Shown: one piece after another, positions 1 through 7,470 of the stretch
How positions within the stretch are numbered: position 1 is the stretch's first letter
Layout: each line of letters begins with the position of its first letter
Source: Alphaproteobacteria bacterium
Lineage (GTDB): Bacteria > Pseudomonadota > Alphaproteobacteria > Ferrovibrionales > Ferrovibrionaceae
Assembly (NCBI GenBank): GCA_017307375.1
Contig: JAFKFH010000008.1
Span: 358,907 to 422,906 of the forward strand
DNA: 64,000 nt
Direction of reading: 5' to 3'
The notes under the pieces: generated by a model
What the model was told of the DNA's origin: nothing
The model's input: only the letters and a program-made list of their open reading frames with translations
Database searches by the model: none
Program-made: the position numbers and the translations under genes

Positions 1-288
1 CGTGAGATCGGCGAAGATGCCCATGGCCTCGGGCACGTAGGCAATGCCGCCTTGGGCGATGTCGGGCGTGTCCCGCCCGCCGATGTCCTGGCCGTCGAAC
101 ACCACCCGTCCGCGCGACGGCTTCCACAGGCCCATGATGGTGCGCAGGGTCGTGGTCTTGCCGGCACCGTTGCGGCCGAGCAGCACGGTGAGCTCGCCGC
201 GCGGCACCTCGAAATCGACCCCCTGGAGAATGTGGTACTGGCCGATATGGGTGTGCACGCCCTCGAGGCGCAGGATCGGGTCAGCCAT
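1..288 (-). CDS. livF: Liv-type ABC transporter ATP-binding protein LivF (partial, 3' end outside window)
   Basis: The first 96 codons of an ABC ATPase are visible; the rest lies left of the window. The N-terminus carries a Walker A loop (GRNGAGKT, about residues 38-45), followed by TTLRTIMG and later YVPE, which is the usual LivF pattern (a Q-loop variant reading VPE). LivF is one of the two cytoplasmic ATPases that power branched-chain amino acid or related (amide, aromatic acid) uptake with LivG. The ATG at 286-288 overlaps the end of livG by 8 bases, so the two are translationally coupled. The permease genes livH and livM are not in the window and probably follow to the left. The family is certain; the substrate is unknown. 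Confidence 0.9.
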   Translation of the reverse strand, partial: MADPILRLEGVHTHIGQYHILQGVDFEVPRGELTVLLGRNGAGKTTTLRTIMGLWKPSRGRVVFDGQDIGGRDTPDIAQGGIAYVPEAMGIFADLT

Positions 289-1069
289 TGGCGGGCACCC
301 CGAGATAGGCTTCCTGGACGATCGGCGAGGCAATGACCTCGGCCGGGTCGCCGTCGGCGACCAGCGTGCCGTTGTGCAGCACGATGATGCGGTCGGCCAG
401 GCTGCGCACCACGTCCATCTTGTGCTCGACCAGCAGGATGGTCTTGTCGCCGCGGGCCTTCAGCCGCTGGACCAGATCGAGGATGACCGGAACTTCGTCG
501 ACGCTCATCCCCGCGGTCGGCTCGTCGAACATGAATACCTCGGGTTCCAGCGCCATCATGATGCCGACCTCGAGCTTGCGCTTGTCGCCGTGGCTGAGCG
601 AAGCGGCGACGGCATCGCGGCGGTCGTGCAGCGCCACCTCGGCCAGATAGTGGTCGGCCTTCTCGATCAGGTCGCGATGACGGCTCCACAGCGACCACAG
701 GTCGGCCCCGACGCGGGCGCGGCTCTGCACCGCCAGCCGCACGTTCTCGTGCACGGTGAGGTTCGGGAACAGGTTGGTCAGCTGAAAGGCGCGGCCCATG
801 CCGCGCTTGGTGCGCTCGGCCGCAGGCTTCGCCGTCACGTCGTCGCCATAGAGGAAGACCTGCCCCGCGCTGGCCTTCAGCTGACCCGAGATCAGGTTGA
901 AATACGTGGTCTTGCCCGCCCCGTTGGGCCCGACGATCGCGGTCAGCGTGCCGGCGGCGAAGGCGCAGCTCACGGCATTGACCGCGACATGGCCGCCGAA
1001 CCGGATGGTCAGATCGCGGGTCGCCAGCACCGGATGCTGGTCGGCCTGCGGCACGTCGCCTGCGCCCAA
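281..1069 (-). CDS. livG: Liv-type ABC transporter ATP-binding protein LivG
   Basis: 262-residue ABC ATPase of the high-affinity branched-chain amino acid transporter type, working at the inner face of the membrane with LivF. Walker A is GPNGAGKT (residues 47-54), the signature is [12 protein letters not shown] (from 158), Walker B is VFMFDEP (D182, E183), and the H-loop is LLVEHKM near 214. Most LivG proteins have LSYG or LPYG in the signature, so LSHG is a mild variant. The likely start is a TTG at 1067-1069, because a GGGAGG ribosome-binding site (1075-1080) sits 5 bases before it; a GTG at 1052-1054 is the alternative. It follows livK after 115 bases holding two hairpins and overlaps livF. 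The substrate may be an organic acid rather than an amino acid, given the neighbouring acyl-CoA genes. Confidence 0.92.
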   Translation of the reverse strand: MGAGDVPQADQHPVLATRDLTIRFGGHVAVNAVSCAFAAGTLTAIVGPNGAGKTTYFNLISGQLKASAGQVFLYGDDVTAKPAAERTKRGMGRAFQLTNLFPNLTVHENVRLAVQSRARVGADLWSLWSRHRDLIEKADHYLAEVALHDRRDAVAASLSHGDKRKLEVGIMMALEPEVFMFDEPTAGMSVDEVPVILDLVQRLKARGDKTILLVEHKMDVVRSLADRIIVLHNGTLVADGDPAEVIASPIVQEAYLGVPANG

Positions 1070-1110
1070 TCGGGCCTCCCTGGAAGTGTTGCCGGGGTTT
1101 CGAGGTCGAT

Positions 1111-1168
1111 CGCGGCCCGGCCGGCCACCGGGCCGCGACCCGCCGGCGCGCCTGTCGGCGCGCCGGCG
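1111..1168 (-). promoter_or_regulatory. Two tandem perfect hairpins between livK and livG
   Basis: Read on the minus strand just after livK. The first inverted repeat has 12-base arms (1141-1152 and 1157-1168, loop of 4), and the second has 10-base arms (1111-1120 and 1128-1137, loop of 7). Neither is followed by a T tract, so a simple intrinsic terminator is unlikely. In similar transport operons such structures protect the upstream binding-protein mRNA and partly block read-through, giving much more binding protein than ATPase. That role is inferred. Confidence 0.6.
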
Positions 1169-1184
1169 ATCTGCTGGCGGACGA

Positions 1185-2378
1185 TCAGCGCTTGTTGCGG
1201 ATCGGCAGCGGCAGGCTGGATGCCGGGATCTCGGCGACGAGTTCGAGGAAATCGGTCTCGGTCGTCTCCTTCTTGATCCGCCAGTGGTACATCGACTGCA
1301 GCGCCTGATGGTCTTCCTTGCGGAAGGTCATCTTGCCCTTCGGCGTGTCGAAATCCATGCCCTCCATCGCGACGATCAACTTCTCCGCGTCGGTCGACTT
1401 GGCCTTTTCCAGCGCTGATGTCAGCGCCATCGCCGCCGAGAAGCCGCCGGCCACGAAGAAATCGGGCGGCGCCGAGAACCTCTTCTGGTACTCGGCCTTG
1501 AGCCAGTCGTTCACCGGGTTCTTGGGGAAGTTGTAATAGTAGTAGATGCCGCCTTCGACGCCGGCGAACTGCCGCCACGCCGCCATCACCGGCAGGATGT
1601 TGCCGCCCGGGGCCAGTTCGATGCCGAAGCGCTCGGGCTTCAGGTCGACGAACTTCGGCAGCGGATGCGGGCCGGCCCAGATGAAGGCGATGACCTTGCG
1701 GCCCGGCTTGTCCTTCAGCGCGTTGAACAGCCGCTCGGCCTGGGGCGCGAAGTCGGTGGTGTTGTTGGCCGCATATTCCTCATGGACGATCTTGGCCTTC
1801 GGGTTGACCGCCGCGACCGCTTCCTTGAAGGCGGCGACTCCGTCGCGGCCGAAGGCCGTATCCAACGCCAGCATGCCGACCGAGAAATCGCCGTTGAGCG
1901 CGGCGGCGGCGGCATAGGCGTCCTGGGTCGAGTTGCGGGCGGTGCGGAAGACGTACTTGTTCCACTTGTCGCCGGTGATCGAATCGGCCACCGCCGGCTC
2001 GACGATCATGATCTTCTTGTATTCCTCGGCCACCGGCAGCATGGCGATGGTGTTGGGCGAGCCGGTCGCGCCGATGACGATATCGGCCTTGTCGTCGCCA
2101 TAGCATTCCTCGGCCTTGGCCTTGGTCTGCTCGGGCTTGAACTGGTCGTCCTTGACCAGGATCTTCAGCGTGTCGTCGCCGACCTTGTTGGTGCCCTTGG
2201 TCGCGTATTCGAGGCCGAGGTTGAACCCCGCCTCGGTCTGCTTGGCATAGGCCTCGAGCGGGCCGGTCTTGGAAACGATCAGGCAGACCTTGATTTCCTT
2301 GGCGGCGGCCTGGCCGGCGATCAGCGCGGCCGCCAGCGCGGTCGTGGCCAGGGCCACGCCACGGGCAATGCGATTCAT
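1185..2378 (-). CDS. Liv-type ABC transporter periplasmic substrate-binding protein
   Basis: 397-residue type I periplasmic binding protein of the LivK/amide-binding group. It has a signal peptide (MNRIARGVALATTALAAALI up to AAA, about residues 1-26), then KEIKVCLIVSKTGPLEAYAKQ, the usual opening of these proteins, and a later IVIGATGSPNTIAMLPVAEE segment that contacts ligand in the family. It delivers the solute to the membrane complex. The start at 2376-2378 is chosen because GGAGGAG precedes it by 6-8 bases and the signal peptide begins there. It is the first gene of the unit and is followed by two hairpins, then livG and livF. A 25-bp repeat shared with the divergent TetR gene lies 37 bases upstream. 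The ligand is unknown: the CoA ligase across the promoter suggests an organic acid, but this is inference. Confidence 0.88.
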   Translation of the reverse strand: MNRIARGVALATTALAAALIAGQAAAKEIKVCLIVSKTGPLEAYAKQTEAGFNLGLEYATKGTNKVGDDTLKILVKDDQFKPEQTKAKAEECYGDDKADIVIGATGSPNTIAMLPVAEEYKKIMIVEPAVADSITGDKWNKYVFRTARNSTQDAYAAAAALNGDFSVGMLALDTAFGRDGVAAFKEAVAAVNPKAKIVHEEYAANNTTDFAPQAERLFNALKDKPGRKVIAFIWAGPHPLPKFVDLKPERFGIELAPGGNILPVMAAWRQFAGVEGGIYYYYNFPKNPVNDWLKAEYQKRFSAPPDFFVAGGFSAAMALTSALEKAKSTDAEKLIVAMEGMDFDTPKGKMTFRKEDHQALQSMYHWRIKKETTETDFLELVAEIPASSLPLPIRNKR

Positions 2379-2414
2379 GGTTTTCTCCTCCCGATTTATC
2401 CCGAGCGACACTGT

Positions 2415-2439
2415 TTCAATCTGACGACTGATTCATGTT
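2415..2439. promoter_or_regulatory. Putative TetR operator 1 (upstream of the binding-protein gene)
   Basis: A 25-bp sequence starting TTCAAT, with TGAC in the middle and TGATTCATGTT at the end. It matches a second copy at 2546-2570 in 20 of 25 positions, in the same orientation. Bases 2419-2434 form an imperfect palindrome (AATC-G-CG-C-GATT, 12 of 16 symmetric). It lies 37 bases upstream of the transporter start, where promoter elements would be expected. The operator role is inferred from repetition and position. Confidence 0.55.
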
Positions 2440-2479
2440 GCAGGTGACATTACCCATCCCCGGCTTGTGGGTCAAGCAC

Positions 2480-2492
2480 GCTGCAATGCAGC
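2480..2492. repeat. 13-bp palindrome in the divergent promoter region
   Basis: GCTGCA-A-TGCAGC is perfectly symmetric around one base. It sits midway between the two putative TetR operators in the 196-base intergenic region. It could be a second regulator's site or chance; nothing else in the sequence decides this. Confidence 0.3.
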
Positions 2493-2518
2493 ATAAATCC
2501 TTGGTTTAACCGGCGTGA

Positions 2519-2547
2519 TTGACGCTCGGGCCGGTTTCGGCCATGTT
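2519..2547 (+). promoter_or_regulatory. Candidate promoter for the tetR-acyl-CoA operon
   Basis: TTGACG (2519-2524), a 17-base spacer and CATGTT (2542-2547), the last matching the -10 consensus in only three positions. The predicted transcription start is near 2554. Operator 2 (2546-2570) would cover the end of the -10 box and the start site, a usual place for autorepression. Confidence 0.4.
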
Positions 2548-2570
2548 CAATATGACAGATGATTCAGGTT
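2546..2570. promoter_or_regulatory. Putative TetR operator 2 (upstream of tetR)
   Basis: Second copy of the 25-bp repeat (TTCAATATGAC...TGATTCAGGTT), ending 4 bases before the tetR start codon. Identity with the copy at 2415-2439 is 20 of 25. A TetR protein bound here would block its own operon; bound to both copies it would also control the Liv transporter. Confidence 0.55.
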
Positions 2571-2574
2571 TGAC

Positions 2575-3186
2575 ATGTCCAAGAATAACGCCCTGCGACC
2601 GAAGACCAGCCGCGGCGAGCTGACCCGCCAGAAGATCCTCGACGCTGCCAAGCGCGAGATCGGCGGCCGCGGCTTCGCCGAAGCATCGATCTCGACCATC
2701 ACCGCCGAGGCCGGCGTCGGGCAGGGCACGTTCTATCTCTACTTCCGCACCAAGGAAGACGTGCTGCGCGAACTGGTGCTGCACATGGGTCGCAAGCTGC
2801 GCCGGCATCTGACGATGGCGGTGGGCGATTCGCCCAGCCGCATCGAGGCCGAGCGCCGCGGCCTGCTCGCCTTCCTCGAATTCGTCCGCGACAACCCGGA
2901 CCTCTACCGCGTGGTCGAGGAGGCGCAGTTCGTCGACGAGACGATCTACCGGCAATATTACGACGACTTTGCCGAATCCTACCGCTCGGCGCTGCTGGCG
3001 GCCGAGGCCCGCGGCGAAATCCGGCCGGGTCAGGCCGAGGTGCGCGCCTGGGCGCTGATGGGCATCGCCGTCATGCTGGGCCACCGCTTCGCGATCTGGG
3101 AAAAGGACGCCTCGCTGCCCAGGATCGCCGAGGCCGCCTTCGACATGGTCTCGCACGGCCTGATCCCCGATGACCGCCGCGGCTGA
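2575..3186 (+). CDS. TetR/AcrR family transcriptional regulator
   Basis: 203-residue one-component repressor. The N-terminal TetR helix-turn-helix is clear: TRQKILDAAKREIGGRGFAE, then SISTITAEAGVGQGTFYLYF and a following K (about residues 18-65). The rest is an alpha-helical ligand-binding domain without a recognisable subtype; VVEEAQFVDE and RQYYDDFAESYR resemble the TetR regulators next to fatty-acid and acyl-CoA genes. It is divergent from the Liv binding protein and is the first gene of the acyl-CoA operon; its 3' end overlaps the crotonase gene by 17 bases. It probably represses both directions through the repeated 25-bp site and responds to an acyl-CoA or the imported acid (inferred). 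The ATG at 2575 sits just after operator 2, and no strong ribosome-binding site is visible there. Confidence 0.88.
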   Translation: MSKNNALRPKTSRGELTRQKILDAAKREIGGRGFAEASISTITAEAGVGQGTFYLYFRTKEDVLRELVLHMGRKLRRHLTMAVGDSPSRIEAERRGLLAFLEFVRDNPDLYRVVEEAQFVDETIYRQYYDDFAESYRSALLAAEARGEIRPGQAEVRAWALMGIAVMLGHRFAIWEKDASLPRIAEAAFDMVSHGLIPDDRRG

Positions 3187-3943
3187 ACCGATCGTCACCT
3201 GCGCGATCGCCGACGGCATCGCGCGCCTCACCCTGAACCGGCCGCGGCGCCACAATGCGCTGGTGCCTGACTTGTTGTCGGCGTTGCTCGACGCCGTCGC
3301 CGACCTGTCGGGCCGCGACGACCTCATCGCCGTGGTGCTGGGCGGCACGGGACGCAGCTTCTCGACCGGGGGCGATGTCGGCGGCTTCCACGACGTGCCC
3401 CGCGCCCACCGGCGCGACTACGCCGCAGGCCTCGTCGGCGATCTCAACCGTGCCATCCTCGCGCTGATGTCGCTGCCCTGTCCGCTGATCGGCCGGCTGC
3501 ACGGGCCGGTCACCGGCGGGTCGGTCGGGCTGATGCTCGCCTGCGACCTGGTGGCGATGGCGCCGGGCTGCTTCGTCGCGCCCTACTATACCGAGGTCGG
3601 ATTCAGCCCGGATGGCGGCTGGACCGCGCTGCTGCCGCTACGGATCGGCGAGCGGCGCGCGCGGGAAATTCAGTTGCTGAACCGGCATGTCCAGGCCGAC
3701 GAGGCGCTGCGGCTGGGCCTCGCCGACAGCGTATCGGGCGATCTCGACGCGGTGATCGACGGCTGGCTGGCCGGGTTGCGGGCGAAATCGCAGGCCGCGA
3801 TCCGCTCGACCCGCGTGCTGCTGCGGGGCCCAGCCGATTTCCAGGCGATCGCCGACGGGCTGGAGCGTGAGCGCCAGGCCTTCCTGGCGCTGATCGACAG
3901 CGAAGAGACCGAGGCGGGCATGGCCCGGTTCCTCGGCCGATAA
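3170..3943 (+). CDS. Crotonase-fold protein (enoyl-CoA hydratase/isomerase family)
   Basis: 257-residue crotonase. Family marks are LTLNRPRRHNAL near the N-terminus, the oxyanion-hole segment GRSFSTGGDVGGF, and the second oxyanion-hole region VTGGSVGLMLACD (G116-G120). Classical hydratases have Glu in the GGxxE position and a second Glu in PE-x-x-LG. Here the first position is Gly (GGSVG), and the second region reads VGFSPDGG with an Asp (D148). The SPDGG form is common in crotonase isomerases and related enzymes, so double-bond isomerisation or another acyl-CoA reaction is more likely than simple hydration. The start lies inside tetR (overlap 17 bases), and the acyl-CoA synthetase follows after 20 bases with a GGGGGAA ribosome-binding site. 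The substrate is unknown. Confidence 0.85.
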   Translation: MTAAAEPIVTCAIADGIARLTLNRPRRHNALVPDLLSALLDAVADLSGRDDLIAVVLGGTGRSFSTGGDVGGFHDVPRAHRRDYAAGLVGDLNRAILALMSLPCPLIGRLHGPVTGGSVGLMLACDLVAMAPGCFVAPYYTEVGFSPDGGWTALLPLRIGERRAREIQLLNRHVQADEALRLGLADSVSGDLDAVIDGWLAGLRAKSQAAIRSTRVLLRGPADFQAIADGLERERQAFLALIDSEETEAGMARFLGR

Positions 3944-3963
3944 GAACAGTCAGGGGGAAACGC

Positions 3964-5451
3964 ATGCGCCAGATCTTCGACATTTCGGCCAAGCGCGCCG
4001 AACTCACCCCCGATCGGATCGCCTTTCACGAGATCGAGGGCGGCCGGCGCCTGACTTATGCCGAGGTCGACGACCGCGCGAACCGTTTCGCCGAGGTCTT
4101 GGCGCAGCGCGGCATCCTCCGGGGCGACCGCATCGCGATCCTCTGCCACAACAGCGCGACGTTCTTCGAAATCCTGTTCGGCTGCGGCAAGGCGGGCGTC
4201 ATTCTGGTGCCGCTCAACTGGCGGCAGACGCCGTCCGAGTTGAACCCGATCATTGCCGACTGCACGCCGCGCCTGCTGATCCACGATGCGGCGAACGCCG
4301 AACTGGCAGCCCAGCTCGATCTGCCGACGATGTCCTTTACCGCCTACGCGGATGCGCTGAGGGACTCGGCCGGTGTGCCGCCGGCCGAGTTCTCGTGGCC
4401 GACCGACGGGATCTGGTACCTGCTCTACACCTCCGGCACGACCGGCAAGCCCAAGGCGGTGATCCAGACCTTCGGCATGGCCATCGCCAACCACGTCAAC
4501 GTCGCCCAGGCAATCGACCTGACGGGCGCGGATGCGACGGTCAACTTCCTGCCGCTGTTCCACACGGCCGGCATCAATCTCTACACCCTGCCCGTCTTCC
4601 TGGCCGGCGGGACCAGCCATATCCTGGCAAAGTTCGACCCCGATCCGGTCATGGCGCTGCTGGAAAGCGGCAGGCTGTCGGTGTTCTTCGGCGTGCCGGC
4701 GATCTATCAGGCGCTCAGCCTGCATCCCGCCTTCGAACGGGCCGATCTCGGCCGCGTGCGATCCTGGGGGTGTGGCGGCGCCCCGCTGCCCGAGGCGCTG
4801 ATCCGCGCCTTCCTCGCCCGCGGCGTGCGGGTCTGCAACGGCATGGGCATGACCGAGACCGGCCCCACCGTATTCCTGATGGATCCCGATCACGCCGTCG
4901 CCAAGCTCGGTTCGGTCGGCAAGCCGCAACTGCTGTCGCAGGTCCGGCTGGTCGATCACGAAGGCCGCGACGTGCCGCGCGGCGAGCGGGGCGAACTGCT
5001 GTTCCGCGGCCCTGCGGTGACGCCCGGCTACTGGGGCAACCCGGAGGCGACGCGCAATGCGATCGACGGGCAGGGCTGGCTGCATTCCGGCGATGTCGGC
5101 CGCCAGGACGAGGACGGCTACTACTACGTCGTCGACCGCATCAAGGACATGTACATCTCGGGCGGCGAAAACGTCTATCCGGCCGAGGTCGAGGACGTGC
5201 TGACCAACCATCCCGACGTGCTGGAGGCGGCCGTGATCGGTGTCGCCGATGCCCGCTGGGGCGAGGTCGGCCACGCCTTCGTCCGTGCCCGCCCCGGCCG
5301 CAGCGTCGACGGCGAGGCCCTGCGCCGCCATGCGCGCGAGCATCTGGCGGCCTACAAGGTGCCAAGGCACGTCACCGTGATCGACGACTTCCCGCGCACC
5401 GCCGCCGGCAAGGTGCGCAAGCACATCCTGAAGGCCGAGAACGTCACATGA
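3964..5451 (+). CDS. AMP-dependent acyl-CoA synthetase/ligase
   Basis: 495-residue member of the ANL superfamily, activating a carboxylic acid to its CoA thioester via an acyl-adenylate in the cytoplasm. Motifs in order: P-loop YTSGTTGKPK (S157 onward), the acid-binding region LPLFHTAG, the adenine-binding stretch NGMGMTETGPT, the hinge and A8 region SGDVG...YYYVVDRIKDMYISGGENVYP, and the catalytic Lys of PRTAAGKVRKH (K483). The length is normal for medium-chain, aromatic and carnitine-type ligases; the sequence does not fix which. Its stop overlaps the start of the MaoC gene (ATGA), so the two are translationally coupled. Next to a Liv-type importer it probably activates the imported acid. 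Confidence 0.9.
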   Translation: MRQIFDISAKRAELTPDRIAFHEIEGGRRLTYAEVDDRANRFAEVLAQRGILRGDRIAILCHNSATFFEILFGCGKAGVILVPLNWRQTPSELNPIIADCTPRLLIHDAANAELAAQLDLPTMSFTAYADALRDSAGVPPAEFSWPTDGIWYLLYTSGTTGKPKAVIQTFGMAIANHVNVAQAIDLTGADATVNFLPLFHTAGINLYTLPVFLAGGTSHILAKFDPDPVMALLESGRLSVFFGVPAIYQALSLHPAFERADLGRVRSWGCGGAPLPEALIRAFLARGVRVCNGMGMTETGPTVFLMDPDHAVAKLGSVGKPQLLSQVRLVDHEGRDVPRGERGELLFRGPAVTPGYWGNPEATRNAIDGQGWLHSGDVGRQDEDGYYYVVDRIKDMYISGGENVYPAEVEDVLTNHPDVLEAAVIGVADARWGEVGHAFVRARPGRSVDGEALRRHAREHLAAYKVPRHVTVIDDFPRTAAGKVRKHILKAENVT

Positions 5452-5843
5452 CCCTGCCCGCCCCCGGTACCGTGCTGTCGCTCGACCGCACGCTGACCCA
5501 GGCCGATTTCGATCGTTTCGCCACGATCAGCGGCGACGACAACCCGATCCATGTCGACCCCGACTTCTCGGGCCGCACCCGTTTTGGCCGGACGGTGTCG
5601 CACGGCATGCTGCTCTACACCGTGTTCTGGGGGCTGGTCCGCCGGGCACTGCCCGGCTTCCGGCAGGCCGGCCAGACGCTGATGTTTCCGGCCCCGGCCT
5701 ATGCCCACGAGCCGCTGACCTTCGCCGCGACGATAGAACGGGTGACCGACGATGATGTCGCCTTGGCCATCCGCGTCACCCGGATCGCCTGCGGCACCGC
5801 AGTCTGCGAGGGGCGGGCCGAGATGATCAGGGAGGGCCGGTGA
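5448..5843 (+). CDS. MaoC-like hotdog (R)-specific enoyl-CoA hydratase
   Basis: 131-residue single-hotdog protein. It carries the hydratase-2 motif SGDDNPIHVDPDF, with the catalytic Asp (D30) and His (H35) of MaoC/PhaJ enzymes, then FGRTVSHGML. Such enzymes hydrate trans-2-enoyl-CoA to the (R)-3-hydroxyacyl-CoA, or carry out the reverse. It overlaps the acyl-CoA synthetase by 4 bases and is followed with a 1-base stop/start overlap by a second hotdog protein lacking the motif. The pair could form a heterodimer like HadAB of mycobacteria (inference). Confidence 0.85.
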   Translation: MTLPAPGTVLSLDRTLTQADFDRFATISGDDNPIHVDPDFSGRTRFGRTVSHGMLLYTVFWGLVRRALPGFRQAGQTLMFPAPAYAHEPLTFAATIERVTDDDVALAIRVTRIACGTAVCEGRAEMIREGR

Positions 5844-6202
5844 TGCAGGTTGGCGACAAGGCATCGGCGACGCGGGTCTTCACCGCGGCGATGATTGCCG
5901 ATTTTCTCGAACTCGCCGCAAGCGAGGGCCCGGCGCAGGCAGTGCCCGAACCGCTGATCGGCGGCCTTTTTTCCTATCTTCTCGGCGTCGATCTTCCAGG
6001 TTTCGGAACCAACTATCTGAAGCAGGAAATGGAATTTCTGCGGCCCGCGCCGGTCGGCGTCGCCCTCACCGCGACGGTCGAGATCACGCGGCTGCGGCCG
6101 GAAAAGCATCTCTGCGACCTTGCCACCACCTGCACCGACGCCGCGGGCACGGTCTATTGCCGGGGTCGGGCGCTGGTGCTGGTGGCCGACGTCGGCAAGT
6201 GA
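5843..6202 (+). CDS. Second MaoC-like hotdog-fold protein, catalytic motif absent
   Basis: 119 residues (one more if the GTG at 5840 is used; the ATG at 5843 overlaps the preceding TGA as TGATG). The segment GGLFSYLLGVDLPGFGTNYL, then MEFLRPAPVG and CRGRALVLV, is the central helix and sheet of a hotdog domain of MaoC-dehydratase or thioesterase type. It has no D-x-N-P-x-H hydratase motif, so it is either a thioesterase-like enzyme or the non-catalytic partner of the preceding MaoC protein. Its stop overlaps the next gene's GTG (GTGA). Function not recognised beyond the fold. Confidence 0.75.
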   Translation: MQVGDKASATRVFTAAMIADFLELAASEGPAQAVPEPLIGGLFSYLLGVDLPGFGTNYLKQEMEFLRPAPVGVALTATVEITRLRPEKHLCDLATTCTDAAGTVYCRGRALVLVADVGK

Positions 6203-6984
6203 CGGGCCACTGCCTCGATATCGGCTGCGGCCGACCGCTGGTGCTGCTGCACGGCTGGGCGGCGCATGCCGGATTCTTTGCCCCGCAGGCGGCCCTGGCC
6301 TGGTCGGGCCTGCGCGTGATCGCCCCCGACCTGCCCGGCCATGGCAGCAATCGAGATCATCCCGCGGCGACGCTGGGCGATCTCGCGGCGGCGGTGCACC
6401 TGCTGATCGAGACCCGCGAGCTCGACGACGTCGTGCTGGTCGGCTGGTCGCTCGGCGCCGCGGTCGCGTTCGACTACATCGGCCGCCACGGTTGCCGCCG
6501 CCTCGGCGGTCTCGTCGTGCTCGACATGGCGCCGCGCATCCTGAACGACGGCGACTGGAATCTCGGCATCGCCGGCGCCTTCGACGCGCGGATCAATGCT
6601 GCCGCGCTTGCGGCGATGGCGGCGGACTGGCCGGCCTACGCCGCCCGGTTTCTGCCGCGGCTGTTCGCCCGCGACCGCGAGCCGGATGCGGCGCTGGCCG
6701 CCTGGGCACGTTCCCAGCTCGCCGCCAATGACGGGGCGGTGATGACCAGCCTGTGGCGGTCGCTCAGCGCGGCCGACCATCGCCCGCTGCTGCCGCATAT
6801 CACCGTGCCGACCCTGGTGGTCAATGGCGGGCTGAGCCGCATCTACCAGCCGGCCACCAGCGACTGGCTCGCCGCGCGGATTCCCGGCGCCCGGCGCCTG
6901 ACCATCGCCAGCGCCGGCCATTCGCCCCAATTGGAACAGCCGTTCGCGGTCAACCAGGCGCTGGCGGCGTTCGCCGGGGCGTGA
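6199..6984 (+). CDS. Alpha/beta hydrolase (BioH-like)
   Basis: 261-residue alpha/beta-hydrolase. It begins with the oxyanion-hole LLHGWAAHAG segment, then the nucleophile elbow GWSLGAA (S84) and the C-terminal catalytic His in AGHSPQ (H241). The layout resembles pimeloyl-ACP methyl ester esterase BioH and other small carboxylesterases. The usual Asp after strand 6 is not obvious: the expected spot reads NGGLSRIYQP. The GTG at 6199 overlaps the stop of the hotdog gene; an upstream in-frame ATG at 6157 would overlap that gene by 46 bases and is less likely. As the sixth gene of the operon it may hydrolyse an ester or a CoA thioester in the same pathway. No biotin gene is near. Confidence 0.8.
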   Translation: MTGHCLDIGCGRPLVLLHGWAAHAGFFAPQAALAWSGLRVIAPDLPGHGSNRDHPAATLGDLAAAVHLLIETRELDDVVLVGWSLGAAVAFDYIGRHGCRRLGGLVVLDMAPRILNDGDWNLGIAGAFDARINAAALAAMAADWPAYAARFLPRLFARDREPDAALAAWARSQLAANDGAVMTSLWRSLSAADHRPLLPHITVPTLVVNGGLSRIYQPATSDWLAARIPGARRLTIASAGHSPQLEQPFAVNQALAAFAGA

Positions 6985-7042
6985 CAATCGTCGTCGGTCG
7001 TGGCTTGATCGCGCCCGTCTCGCAAGCTGGGAGGAAATGCTC

Positions 7043-7462
7043 GTGACCGAAGTCAAAGTCAGCGAATCCGTCGCCGCGCCGGCGGCAAAGGTCTGGGGCC
7101 TGATCGGCGATTTCTATCGCCTGAACGACTGGGCGCCGGGCATGGACGGCCTGACCACCGAAGGGCGAGGCGTCGGCGGCCTGCGCCATCTCGCCGTGCC
7201 GAACGGCACCATTACCGAAAAGCTCGTCGCCGAGGACAAGCCGGGGATGTCCTACAGCTATTCGATCGTGTCCGGCCCGATGCCGGTGGTCGACTACGTC
7301 TCGACGCTGAAGGTCGTGGCCGAGGGCGATGCGGCCAGCCGCATCGAATGGGGCGCGACCTTCCGCCCGGCCGACGGTTTCCCCGAGGAAAAGGCCGAGC
7401 GTATCGTCGGCAACATGTATCGGGGCGGCATCGCGGCGATCAAGGCCAAGCTCGGCCTCTGA
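7043..7462 (+). CDS. SRPBCC (START/Bet v1-like) family protein
   Basis: 139-residue helix-grip protein (VTEVKVSESVAAPAAKVWGL, then GDFYRLNDWAPGM) of the polyketide cyclase/dehydrase and lipid-transport superfamily, whose members bind hydrophobic ligands in a deep cavity. The GTG at 7043 is preferred because GGGAGG (7029-7034) is 8 bases ahead; an ATG at 7037 would leave only 2. It follows the hydrolase after 58 bases and ends just before a strong terminator, so it is probably the last gene of the TetR operon. No catalytic role can be read from the sequence; ligand binding or shielding of an acyl intermediate is a guess. Confidence 0.82.
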   Translation: MTEVKVSESVAAPAAKVWGLIGDFYRLNDWAPGMDGLTTEGRGVGGLRHLAVPNGTITEKLVAEDKPGMSYSYSIVSGPMPVVDYVSTLKVVAEGDAASRIEWGATFRPADGFPEEKAERIVGNMYRGGIAAIKAKLGL

Positions 7463-7470
7463 GCCGGGCG

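Noticed and set aside
3670..5424. 584-codon minus-strand frame opposite the acyl-CoA synthetase
   Set aside because: The plus-strand frame has every ANL-superfamily motif; the other is composition noise.
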